From M3007 sp964484205 (GTDB lineage Bacteria; Bacteroidota; Bacteroidia; Chitinophagales; Saprospiraceae), in assembly GCA_964484205.1 (NCBI GenBank), contig CAZAEZ010000019.1, positions 46,202 through 110,201 of the forward strand: a stretch of DNA of 64,000 nt, given 5' to 3'. The position numbers and the translations under genes are program-made. The notes under the pieces are model-generated. The model was not told where the DNA came from, made no database searches, and was given only the letters and a program-made list of their open reading frames with translations. Shown here in pieces: positions 26,501-34,500 of the stretch (position 1 is its first letter; the number at the start of each line of letters is the position of its first letter).

Positions 26501-27869
26501 TCTGCCCGAACACGGCGGCGTTCATGATGCGGGACGAAGCCAGGTACACCTCCTTGTCCATTTTTTTGGCGCTCAGGCGGTTTACTTTTGTAAAGTGTTT
26601 GCTGTGGGTCAGCTGGTGCATGATGGCTTCCACCACGATCACGGCGCCGTCGACGATCAGGCCGAAGTCGATCGCGCCGAGGCTCATGAGGTTGCCGCTG
26701 ACGCCAAACATGTTCATCAGGATGATGGCGAAAAGCATGGACAGCGGGATCACCGAGGCCACGATCAGGCCTGCGCGCAAATTGGCAAGGAAAAACACCA
26801 GTACAAACACGACGATGAGCGCCCCTTCGAGCAGGTTGGTTTCGACGGTGTGGATGGCGTTGTTCACCATTTTGGTGCGGTCGAGGAAGGGTTCGATCAC
26901 CACCCCTTCGGGCAGGGTTTGCTGAATGGCGGCGATTTTTTCCTTTACGTTTTTGATTACGGTTGAGGAGTTTTCGCCTTTCACCATCATCACCACCGCA
27001 CCGGCCACTTCGCCGGCGTCGTTGTAGCACACGGCTCCGTAGCGGGTGGCGGCGCCTTCGCCGACGGTGGCGAGGTCGCGAATAAGTACCGGCATCCCGG
27101 AGGCTGTGGTTTTCACCGCAATTTTTTCGATATCGGCGGGGCTGCCGAGCAGGCCCTCGCTGCGGATGTAGAGCACGGTGGGGCCTTTTTCGATGTAGGC
27201 GCCGCCGGTGTTCTGGTTGTTGCTTTCGAGGGCATGAAACACGTCGGTGATGGTGAGCCCGAAGGCCTTCAGTTTGTCGGGCGCGACAGCCACCTCGTAT
27301 TGTTTCAGTTCCCCGCCGAAGGTCGACACATCGGCCACGCCGGGGGTGCCGAGCAGTTGGCGGCGCACGATCCAGTCCTGGATGGTGCGCAGCTCGCGCA
27401 GGTTGTATTTTTGTTCAAAACCCGGCTTGGCGCGTACGACGTACTGGTAAATTTCGCCCAGGCCCGTGGTTACCGGCGCCATGGACGGCATGTCGATGCC
27501 CTCCGGAATTTCCGCCTGGACCTGTTGCAGGCGTTCGCTGATCTGTTGCCGCGCCCAGTAGATGTCCACATCGTCGTGGAAAACGATGGTGACCAGCGAG
27601 AGGCCGAAGCGGCTAAAACTGCGAATTTCCTTTAAACCCGGTATGTTGCTGTTGGCCAGTTCGATCGGGAAAGTGATCAGCCGCTCGATGTCGGGCGCGC
27701 CGAGCGCGGGCGCCACGGTGATCACCTGCACCTGGTTGTTGGTGATGTCGGGTACGGCATCGATGGGCAACCGGGTGGTTTCAAAAATTCCGAAACCGAT
27801 CAAACTGAGGGTGAAAAGCCCGACGATGAGTTTGTTTTTTATAGAAAACTGAATGATTTGATTCAGCAT
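23505..27869 (-). CDS. czcA: CzcA-type heavy-metal RND pump fused to TolC-like outer-membrane factor
   Basis: 1454 residues. Residues 1-~1035 are a complete 12-helix HME-RND proton/metal antiporter: opening FSIKNKLIVGLFTLSL, RLPIDAVPDITNNQVQV, and in TM4 the proton-relay motif DFGLIVDGAVIVVE, which marks the divalent-metal (CzcA) group rather than CusA. Residues ~1063-1454 are an outer-membrane factor (VNLPEALELAYANNPELESA, coiled-coil repeats, RISAAEIEVLRQQNELDW). Between them, residues ~1036-1062 form a signal-peptide-like stretch: K-rich KGGWKKAKSD, a hydrophobic core AAAFTLVLVLAATTG and a cleavage-like FAQQ. The adaptor follows. Single-protein fusions of this length occur in Bacteroidota. 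The metal (Zn, Co, Cd or Ni) is not decided by sequence. Confidence 0.93.
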   Translation of the reverse strand: MLNQIIQFSIKNKLIVGLFTLSLIGFGIFETTRLPIDAVPDITNNQVQVITVAPALGAPDIERLITFPIELANSNIPGLKEIRSFSRFGLSLVTIVFHDDVDIYWARQQISERLQQVQAEIPEGIDMPSMAPVTTGLGEIYQYVVRAKPGFEQKYNLRELRTIQDWIVRRQLLGTPGVADVSTFGGELKQYEVAVAPDKLKAFGLTITDVFHALESNNQNTGGAYIEKGPTVLYIRSEGLLGSPADIEKIAVKTTASGMPVLIRDLATVGEGAATRYGAVCYNDAGEVAGAVVMMVKGENSSTVIKNVKEKIAAIQQTLPEGVVIEPFLDRTKMVNNAIHTVETNLLEGALIVVFVLVFFLANLRAGLIVASVIPLSMLFAIILMNMFGVSGNLMSLGAIDFGLIVDGAVIVVEAIMHQLTHSKHFTKVNRLSAKKMDKEVYLASSRIMNAAVFGQIIILIVYLPIFSLEGIEGKMFMPMAQTVSFAILGAFILSLTYVPMMSALFISKKVSHKKSLSDRLMARLERWYQHSLEGVLNFPKTVIVTSAILLAGSLWLLGTLGGEFIPELEEGDFAVDTRVLTGSNLNTTIEATRQTAGALLRNFPEVEKVVTKIGSGEIPTDPMPMEASDMMVILKPKKEWTSAKNFDELAEKMSAKIQAIPGVTAGFQFPVQMRFNELMTGARQDVVCKIFGEDLDTLAKYAQRLGDVCAGVEGATELYVEQVNGMPQIVVRYKRETMARYGLHIAELNRTLNAAFAGAATGQVYEGEKRFDLVVRVHPEGRRSIADVRNLLVATPNGQQIPLEQVADVQEIEGPNQIQREDAKRRIIVGFNVRGRDVQSIVHELQAKVEQQVKLPAGYYITYGGAFENLQAAKERLIIAVPVALALIFLMLYFAFNSVRQGLLIYSAIPLSAIGGIVALWLRDLPFSISAGIGFIALFGVAVLNGIVLISEFNRLKAEGWDDTRRLVLMGTKIRLRSVLMTALAPSLGFIPMAISQGAGAEVQRPLATVVIGGIVSATLLTMFVLPVLYVLFEKGGWKKAKSDAAAFTLVLVLAATTGFAQQPAQPVNLPEALELAYANNPELESARLNAQVFEKQSAGWMNIEKTNFSLELGQFNSIRFDHKIGIAQTIEFPKVYKTQKLLLAEQARGAQAQVMVGRRMLKVALSRQFYAYLALGDKEKLLQQADSLYRIFEGKALLRFEKGETTVLEKTTAQLQRQQISNLLAMVRQDKQIALRQFNLLLGPGSSRVPQATQSQLPFPAPADTSGASQLPQMLLQEHRLNTARRMVDAEKARLLPTLSLGLNSQSIIGYQTVDQTERYFNGWHRFTFAEAGVAVPLFTRAQRARISAAEIEVLRQQNELDWLNQKTRAEQAGARQEVSKYWTSLQFYQNEVLPNAATIVETADRQFAAGEINYLEWVMLINQHFDLQSQYLDALSQYNQAVLQLQLFTNE

Positions 27870-28038
27870 GGTGTATCAAATTTTGCTCCGCCGGCACTGG
27901 GCACCAGTCCGGCGAAAAGCCTGAAAATGAATTGTTTGAATCCTGTTTAATGCAAGCATGTGCTGGAAATTAAGCGCAACGTGCGTTGCCCGAAATTTTC
28001 AGGAGGCGATCTTCAAAAACAGGAATAGGAAGGATGGT

Positions 28039-28422
28039 TCAGCAAGCCTTGGGCGGTTGCCAGATGTCGGCCGTGTGTGCGGAGGGCAGCATCGACTGAT
28101 CGTAACGGGGGAGTTTGCCGGAATGGAAGGGATCAAGTACCGGCAGCGCAATTACCGCCGGCAGCGGCAGGATATACGAAGCGCCGGACTGACAGCAATC
28201 GGCCGTTTTGAAGGGCAGTTGCATGTCTTTGGCGTAGTCGTCGTCGATTACATTGCCGTTGAAGTAATGGATATTGATGAAATCCAGCAAAGTGAGGTGC
28301 TTGTCCTCCATTCGGTGCTCTGCATAATGTGAAATAAACGCGCCGACCTTTACCAACTCGTGTAATTCGGTGCTGGCAAACAGGTAGAGTAATAAAAAGA
28401 CGTATGCAGTAATCCGACGCAT
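28039..28422 (-). CDS. Small exported protein of the metal-efflux operon, unknown function
   Basis: 127 residues from the Met at 28422 (MRRITAYVFLLLYLFASTEL, a signal peptide or anchor). The mature part has scattered His and Cys (HELVK, HYAEHRMEDKH, ADCCQSG, final KAC). I recognise no named family, but small proteins of this kind commonly sit directly upstream of czcA genes in Bacteroidota. It precedes the pump gene by 169 bases on the same strand. A metal-binding or sensing role is inferred from position and His/Cys content only. Confidence 0.65.
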   Translation of the reverse strand: MRRITAYVFLLLYLFASTELHELVKVGAFISHYAEHRMEDKHLTLLDFINIHYFNGNVIDDDYAKDMQLPFKTADCCQSGASYILPLPAVIALPVLDPFHSGKLPRYDQSMLPSAHTADIWQPPKAC

Positions 28423-28475
28423 GGGTACAAAGGTACCAATCTGCAGGAAATTATCAACCGGAAATCGTGACGCCA

Positions 28476-28838
28476 TCAAACCTCCGAATCCAGGTGTAAT
28501 TTATGAAAAAAACGGTGCAAAACAGGCGAGAGTACGACACCGGAAGCTACCAGGAAAACGACTCCGCTGTACAGCGCGTAGAGCCCGGCAAAAATTTCGG
28601 TGCCGGCTTGCCGCTCGGCGGGGAGTTGGCCGATGTCGAGTGCCGGCCCCATACCGGTCAGGATCATGGACGCATTGTAAAAAGCGGAAATCCAGTCAAT
28701 ACCGGCAAAAATGTGATACCCTGCCATGCCCATAAATAAGGACAGGCCAATGATCAGACTTGCAAAAAAGGCGTAGCGCAGGGTGCGGATGTAAAACTGG
28801 CGGCGCGGCAGGAGCGGGCGTTTGTGGTGTTCGAACAT
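28476..28838 (-). CDS. Small membrane protein with a pore-loop-like segment
   Basis: 120 residues from the Met at 28838 (MFEHHKRPLL), which follows an A-rich stretch; a Met at 28883 would add 15 residues. Two transmembrane helices lie at ~22-45 (ASLIIGLSLFMGMAGYHIF) and ~80-103 (GLYALYSGVVFLVASGVVL). Between them WISAFYNASMILTGMGP resembles the pore helix and filter region of two-TM ion channels (pattern aromatic-x3-TxxGxG), although the filter TGMGP is not a canonical TVGYG. It ends with RFFHKLHLDSEV. It lies 53 bases before the small exported protein in the efflux operon. Function unknown; channel ancestry is a guess. Confidence 0.6.
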   Translation of the reverse strand: MFEHHKRPLLPRRQFYIRTLRYAFFASLIIGLSLFMGMAGYHIFAGIDWISAFYNASMILTGMGPALDIGQLPAERQAGTEIFAGLYALYSGVVFLVASGVVLSPVLHRFFHKLHLDSEV

Positions 28839-29043
28839 GGCGTGATTTTTTTGCACAGGTTTGGCGTTTATCCACCGGGTCAAAATTGGGTTTTTCTCCG
28901 CATTTTCACGCTTTCATCAAACATGGAAGCCAGAGCAGGTTCCGGAAGATTGTTCGTTGGCGAGGCGGCAACGTGACCAAAATCAAATGCTAAGCTGACT
29001 CCGGAATGGGGCATGTGTTAGAGCGATAACTCAACTTTGGGCC

Positions 29044-29688
29044 ATGCATAAAATCCAATCCCACTGGGAGGCAATCTACAACAGTAAAGCGACGGCGGAG
29101 CACAGCTGGTTTCAGCCGTACCCGGCCGCCAGTATCGAATTTGTTGAATACTGCGGCTTGCCGAACACTGCCCGCATCATTGATATCGGGGGCGGCGACA
29201 GCTGCTTTGCAGATGCGTTACTTCAGTTGGGTTTTACGAATATCTCGGTGCTTGACATTTCAGCCACGGCGATTGAAAAAGCCCAAAAGCGGCTCGGGGA
29301 CCAGGCTGAAAAAGTCAATTGGATCGTCAGCGACATCAATGCATTTGAACCTGCTGCCGGGCAATATGATTTTTGGCACGATCGCGCGGCTTTTCATTTT
29401 CTCACCACGGAACCGCAAATCCGGCACTATGCTGAAATCGCAACGCGCGCGATCCGTTCCGGCGGATATCTGGTTTTGGGCACCTTTTCAAAAAAAGGTC
29501 CGTTGAAATGTAGCGGGCTGAATATCCGGCAATACTCCAGAGCCGGCATGGACGCTGTGTTTTCAACATCATTTCGGCGTATCAGGTGTACGGAGGTCGT
29601 TCACCTTACGCCGCTTCAGGCGCAGCAGCATTTTCTTTATTGTGGTTTCAGGCGGCGGATGGTGTCGCCGGCAATTACCCGGCAATAG
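29044..29688 (+). CDS. Class I SAM-dependent methyltransferase
   Basis: 214 residues. SAM motif I is IIDIGGGDSC (~45-54). The acidic residue of motif II is in VLDISATAIEKAQ. Motif IV is around DFWHDRAAFHFL, and HLTPLQAQQHFLYCGFRRR is near the C-terminus. The N-terminal HWEAIYNSK and HSWFQPYPA segments are typical of a small methyltransferase group seen near metal, tellurite or arsenic genes; the substrate is unknown. The last 14 bases overlap the end of the convergent iron-exporter gene. A wrecked paralogue lies at 30920-31050. Confidence 0.85.
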   Translation: MHKIQSHWEAIYNSKATAEHSWFQPYPAASIEFVEYCGLPNTARIIDIGGGDSCFADALLQLGFTNISVLDISATAIEKAQKRLGDQAEKVNWIVSDINAFEPAAGQYDFWHDRAAFHFLTTEPQIRHYAEIATRAIRSGGYLVLGTFSKKGPLKCSGLNIRQYSRAGMDAVFSTSFRRIRCTEVVHLTPLQAQQHFLYCGFRRRMVSPAITRQ

Positions 29689-30793
29689 ATACCCCGATCA
29701 GGCTCCCGATCCCAAAGGTGACGGCAGCAGCCAGCAGGCCGAATATGACCTGGCGCATACCGGAATACCAGATGCTTTTTCCGGTAAACAGGGTGATGGC
29801 GGTGCCAATCAGGAACAACCCCAGGGTACTGAACACTACGCTGGTGAGAATAGCCGTAGTTCCGCCGCCCCAGAAAAAAGGCGCCAGCGGAATAATCGCC
29901 CCGATGGCGAAAAGGACAAACGAGGTGATGGCGGCTTCCCAGGCCGAACTTTTGAGTTCCTCCGGGTTGATACCCAGTTCTTCTTTGATCAGCAGGGCAT
30001 GGGCCTGGTCGGTGTCCTGCATCAGGCTTGCCGCCATGTCGTGTGCCTGAGCGTCAGGAATACCTTTGGCGATGTAGATCAGGGCGATCTCTTTCTGCTC
30101 GCCTTCCGGGTTGGCGATAAGTTCATCCATTTCCAGGGCCATTTGGCGTTCGTAGAGTTCCTGGGAACTTTTTACCGAAATCCACTCGCCAAGGGCCATG
30201 GAAAGCGCACCGGCGAGGAGGCCCGCCGAGCCGGCCAGCAAAATTTCCTGTTGGCCACTGGTAGCGCCGGCCACCCCCATGACCAGGCTGAGGTTGGACA
30301 CCAGCCCGTCGTTGGCGCCGAGCACCGCGGCGCGCAGGGCATTTCCGCCGACGGTCTTGTGCCGCCCTTCGATGCGCGACAGCTGCTCGCCGGATACTTT
30401 TTGCCGGTTCTTGAGCAGCGCCTCCAGGATTCGGACGTGGTTGCCCTCGTCGCCTTTGACCGGGATATTGCTTTTGGTTTTTTGTTGGATGACAGCCTGA
30501 GCGATACTTTTCTCGGTGTCCATGAGTACGCCGATGATGTAATCGTAGCCGAAAATTTTCCCGATGCGGTTGAGCACCCGTGCGCGCCAGGATGGTAGCG
30601 GTAAGCGCAGGCTGCTATCCTGCCGGGTTAGGTGTTCCAGCATTTTGGCTGCATGGCCGCTTTCGATTTCGGCAAGTTGGTCAAAAACCCGGGCGATAGC
30701 GTTATCGGGTTCTGCTTCGGCTATTTTTTTGTAGAGAAAAGCGGCGTCTACTTCGGTTTGGAGGCTGGCGGAAAAACGCTGTGCGGGCATCAT
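29675..30793 (-). CDS. MbfA-like iron exporter: ferritin-like domain fused to VIT1/CCC1 transporter
   Basis: 372 residues. The N-terminal ~1-140 is a ferritin-like/rubrerythrin four-helix domain with iron-ligand patterns (LQTEVDAAFLYKKIAEAE, LAEIESGHAAKMLEH, DEGNHVRILE). Residues ~150-372 are a VIT1/CCC1-type transporter: GANDGLVSNLSLVMGVAGA, GEWISVKSSQELYERQ, and helices near 285-370. In MbfA of alphaproteobacteria the ferritin-like domain senses or binds cytosolic iron, which the VIT part exports; the same is inferred here (Fe or Mn). It is likely monocistronic, with the -7 box at 30818. It lies between the two metal-efflux operons. Confidence 0.88.
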   Translation of the reverse strand: MMPAQRFSASLQTEVDAAFLYKKIAEAEPDNAIARVFDQLAEIESGHAAKMLEHLTRQDSSLRLPLPSWRARVLNRIGKIFGYDYIIGVLMDTEKSIAQAVIQQKTKSNIPVKGDEGNHVRILEALLKNRQKVSGEQLSRIEGRHKTVGGNALRAAVLGANDGLVSNLSLVMGVAGATSGQQEILLAGSAGLLAGALSMALGEWISVKSSQELYERQMALEMDELIANPEGEQKEIALIYIAKGIPDAQAHDMAASLMQDTDQAHALLIKEELGINPEELKSSAWEAAITSFVLFAIGAIIPLAPFFWGGGTTAILTSVVFSTLGLFLIGTAITLFTGKSIWYSGMRQVIFGLLAAAVTFGIGSLIGVSIAG

Positions 30794-30817
30794 CAGAAAA
30801 TTTTAAGGTTGTGTTGC

Positions 30818-30825
30818 CAAAAGTA
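30818..30825 (-). promoter_or_regulatory. -7 box of the MbfA-like gene
   Basis: TACTTTTG on the minus strand, exact TAnnTTTG, 24 bases before the ATG at 30793. No clear -33 box or Fur-like site was seen. Confidence 0.45.
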
Positions 30826-30919
30826 ACTCCCGTGCCTGTAAAATACGGCATACCCTTGCAAATTCCACCGCAGGTGTGGGGGCTGGAAGCCGACCGCCAG
30901 CATTTTGCATCCGGGTATA

Positions 30920-31050
30920 ATTTATAAAAAAAGCGGTGCGGGAATACAACTGGTTTCAGCCTTTTCCAGCGCATGTGGTGCAAAGCGGCGGTCCATCGGA
31001 CACCGTTTCAGGCCAAGCAACATTTTCTCTATTGCAGTTTCAAGAGGCGC
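30920..31050 (+). pseudogene. Deleted remnant of a SAM methyltransferase paralogous to the gene at 29044
   Basis: Frame fragments read IYKKSGA, then after a frameshift EYNWFQPFPA, then in the next frame RMWCKAAVHRTPFQAKQHFL followed by YCSFKRR. These align with AIYNSKATAEHSWFQPYPA at the N-terminus and RIRCTEVVHLTPLQAQQHFL YCGFRRR at the C-terminus of the intact gene. The ~150 middle codons, including the SAM site, are missing. DNA identity in the tail is about 70 percent by eye, so it is an old copy, not a recent duplication. Confidence 0.8.
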
Positions 31051-31063
31051 CCCGGGTTTTGAC

Positions 31064-31071
31064 TACATTTG
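31064..31071 (+). promoter_or_regulatory. -7 box of the second metal-efflux operon
   Basis: TACATTTG, exact TAnnTTTG, 15 bases before the ATG at 31087, so the leader would be very short. A TTTC 22 bases upstream is a weak -33. Confidence 0.45.
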
Positions 31072-31086
31072 CCCTCCGGCTTATCT

Positions 31087-31485
31087 ATGAAATTCCCATT
31101 CTGCATCCTGCTTCTGCTTTTCGGCAACCTGTTCTTGCTGCCCACCGGTCCGCTTTGGGCTTGCAGCGCCCCTGGCGGCAGCCAGGAAATGGCGCCGACA
31201 GCAACTGCCGGCGAACATTGCACTGCGGTTGTTGACGGCTGTGAGACAAGCCACCCCGGGCAGGAATGTCCGCCCGACACCGACGATTGCGGGCACTGCC
31301 ATTGCCCGGGTTGTGGGGCGAGCGGTGCTGGGAGCGGCGGGTTTTTCAAAAATTTTAGTTTCCATCTCGATGCGTTGGCCGGCCTGTATGCCGATGACGC
31401 CGCCAATTTTTGCTACCGGGCGCCGTCCACCTCGGCGCATCTGGCTGTTTTGCTCCGGCCACCGATAGCAGTACAACTGGTTTAA
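31087..31485 (+). CDS. Small exported Cys/His-rich protein of the second efflux operon
   Basis: 132 residues from the Met at 31087 (MKFPFCILLLLFGNLFLLP, signal peptide), chosen over an in-frame Met at 31069 because of the -7 box at 31064. The mature part has a metal-site-like cluster DDCGHCHCPGCGASG (C-x2-C-x-C-x2-C with His) and further Cys (CTAVVDGCETSHPGQEC). A hydrophobic C-terminus LAVLLRPPIAVQLV ends it. No named family recognised. It precedes the CzcA fusion by 90 bases. A periplasmic metal-binding or buffering role is inferred from composition and position. Confidence 0.7.
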   Translation: MKFPFCILLLLFGNLFLLPTGPLWACSAPGGSQEMAPTATAGEHCTAVVDGCETSHPGQECPPDTDDCGHCHCPGCGASGAGSGGFFKNFSFHLDALAGLYADDAANFCYRAPSTSAHLAVLLRPPIAVQLV

Positions 31486-31575
31486 GTAGTTGCCGGCTTT
31501 GACCGGTCGCTTTCCGGCTTTGGCACTTTGCCAGGGCTGCGTATGGTATTTCTATTCAATCAACCAAGTTGTACG

Positions 31576-34500
31576 ATGCTGGACGGAATTATTCTGTTTT
31601 CCATAAAAAACAAATTTGTCATCGGCGTGCTCATGCTGGCGCTGGTGGCCTGGGGGCTTTGGAGTGCGGCGCGTTTGCCGATCGACGCCGTGCCCGATAT
31701 TACCAACAATCAGGTGCAGGTGATCACCGTATGCCCCACGCTGGCCACCCAGGAGGTGGAGCAACTCGTGACCTACCCCATCGAAAAAAGCCTGGCCAAC
31801 CTGCCCGACCTCGTGGAAATGCGGTCCATCTCCCGGTTCGGCCTGTCGCTGGTCACACTGGTATTCGACGAATCGGTAAACATCTGGTTTGCCCGCCAAC
31901 TCATCGGCGAAAAACTCAAGGAAGCCGAAGCGGCCATCCCCGCCGGTATCGGACGGCCCGAACTGGGCCCCGTGAGCACCGGCCTCGGCGAGGTGTACCA
32001 GTACGTCATTCATCCTCAAAAAGGCAGCGAAGACAAATACTCCGCCATGGACCTGCGCACCATGCAGGACTGGATCGTGGCGCGCCAGCTGTACGGCACG
32101 CCCGGCGTTGCCGAGGTGAACAGTTTCGGGGGTATACTGAAGCAATACGAAGTGGCGGTCAATCCCGAGCGGTTGCGCGCCATGGAGGTGACTATTCCGG
32201 AGGTATTCAATGCCCTGCGCCGCAACAACGAAAACACCGGCGGGGCCTATATCGATAAAAAACCCAACGCCTACTTTATCCGCGGCATCGGTCTGGTATC
32301 GAGCCTCGACGATGTGCGGAATATCGTGGTAAAAACCGACGTGAACGGCGTGCCGGTGTTTATCCGCGATGTAGCCCGGGTGCAATTCGGCGGTGCGGTG
32401 CGCTACGGCGCCATCACCTACAACGGCGAAAAAGAAGCCGTCGGCGGGGTCGTCATGATGCTCAAGGGCGCCAACAGTTTCGAAGTTGTGCGCCAGGTAA
32501 AAGCCAAAATGGAAACCATTCAGAAGTCGCTGCCGCCCGACGTGAAAATCGAAGCGTTTCTCGACCGTACCGACCTGGTACAGCGCGCCATCAGCACCGT
32601 GGAAACAAACCTTATCGAAGGGGCGCTCATTGTGCTTTTTGTGCTGGTGCTCTTTCTCGGCAACCTGCGCGCCGGGCTGATCGTGGCCTCGGCCATCCCG
32701 CTTTCCATGCTGTTTGCCCTGGGCATGATGGACTTGTTCGGCGTGTCGGCCAACCTGATGAGCCTGGGCGCCATCGACTTCGGGCTGATCGTCGACGGCG
32801 CCGTCATTATTGTCGAAGCCACCATGGCGCATTTGCTGCTGCGCAATACCGGCGTTCGCATGAGCCAGGCGGAAATGGACCGGGAGGTGTTTGTTTCCGC
32901 CTCCGGCATCCGCAACAGTGCCGCTTTTGGCGAAATCATCATTCTGATCGTGTACATCCCCATCCTGACGCTGATCGGGATTGAGGGCAAAATGTTTCGG
33001 CCAATGGCCCAAACAGTCAGCTTCGCCATTTTGGGCGCCCTGATTTTGTCGCTCACCTATATCCCCATGATGTGCGCCAAGTTTTTGCCAAAAAAAATGA
33101 CGCACCGGCGGAATATCGCCGACCGCTTGATGGATTTTTTCCAGGCGCATTATGCACGGGTTATTCGCCTGGCAATCCGCTTCAAATATGCGGTGCTGAC
33201 GGCCACCCTGGCCTTGCTGGCCGTCAGCCTGTTGTTGTTTGCCCGGATGGGCGGCGAGTTTATCCCGCAATTGAAAGAGGGCGATTACGCTTTCCACTGC
33301 ATTTTGCCGCAAGGCAGTTCCCTCTCGCAAAGTGTCGAAACCTCCATGCAGGCCATGCGCCTGCTCCGGCAATTTCCGGAGGTAAAAATGGTGATCGGGA
33401 AAACCGGTAGTGCCGAGGTGCCTACCGATCCGATGCCACCGGAGGCGTCGGACATGATCATTGTGCTCAAGCCCATGAACGAATGGACGACCACCCGCGA
33501 CTACAACGACCTGGCCGCCCGGATGATGGAAAAACTGGAGGTGATCCCCGGTGTGGTGTTCGAATCGAGCCAGCCGATCCAGATGCGGTTCAACGAACTG
33601 ATGACCGGGGTACGCCAAGACGTGGCGGTCAAAATATTTGGTGAAAATATCGATACCCTCGCTGCGCTGGCACCCCGGGTGGCGGCCATCGTGCAGTCGG
33701 TGGAAGGCGCTTCCACGCCGCAGGTGGAACGCACAACCGGCCTGCCGCAGATCACCATCGACTACGACCGCCGCCGCATCGGCAACTACGGCATGAACAT
33801 CGAAGACATCAACCATGTCATCAGCACAGCCTTCGCCGGCGCAGTGGCAGGCGTGGTGTTTGAGAATGAACGCAAGTTTGACCTGGTCGTCCGGCTCGAC
33901 AGTGCCAGCCGCCGCTCGATCGACGATGTGCGCAACCTGTTTATCCCCACGCCTTCCGGCCGGCAGGTTCCGCTCAGCCAGGTGGCCACGGTGACGTTTC
34001 GCGAGGGACCGGCCCAGATCAGCCGCGAAGCAGGCAAGCGCCGCATCGTGATCGGTTTTAATGTTCGGGGCCGCGACGTGCAGTCGGTTGTGCGCGACAT
34101 TGAGGCCAAACTCGCCCAAGAGGCGCCGCTGCCCACGGGGTATTACTACACCTTCGGCGGCACGTTTGAAAACCTGGAACAAGCCTCCGCCCGGCTTCAG
34201 ATAGCCGTTCCGGTGGCATTGGCCCTGATTTTCATGCTCCTGTTTTTGACCTTCAACTCGTTCAAGGAAGCCGCCCTCATCTTTACAGCCATCCCGATGG
34301 CGGCGGTGGGCGGAGTGTTTGCCCTCCTGTTGCGCGGCATGCCGTTTTCGATCTCGGCAGGTGTGGGTTTCATCGCGCTGTTCGGGGTGGCGGTACTGAA
34401 CGGGATCGTGCTGATCGCTACGTTTAACCAACTGCTAAAAGACGGCCTGGACGACCCCGTGCAGCGGGTGCTCGAAGGTACGCGCCTGCGCCTGCGTCCG

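Noticed and set aside
27870..28038. Possible metal riboswitch or leader hairpin before the first CzcA fusion (cgccggcactgg / ccagtccggcg)
   Set aside because: A single short hairpin without any known riboswitch core; more likely a chance or weak attenuator structure.
31552..34431. A 959-codon open frame antisense to the second CzcA fusion, and a similar 979-codon one at 24027-26966 antisense to the first
   Set aside because: They are by-products of codon bias in the real RND genes on the other strand; their translations are rich in His, Gln and Arg with no domains.
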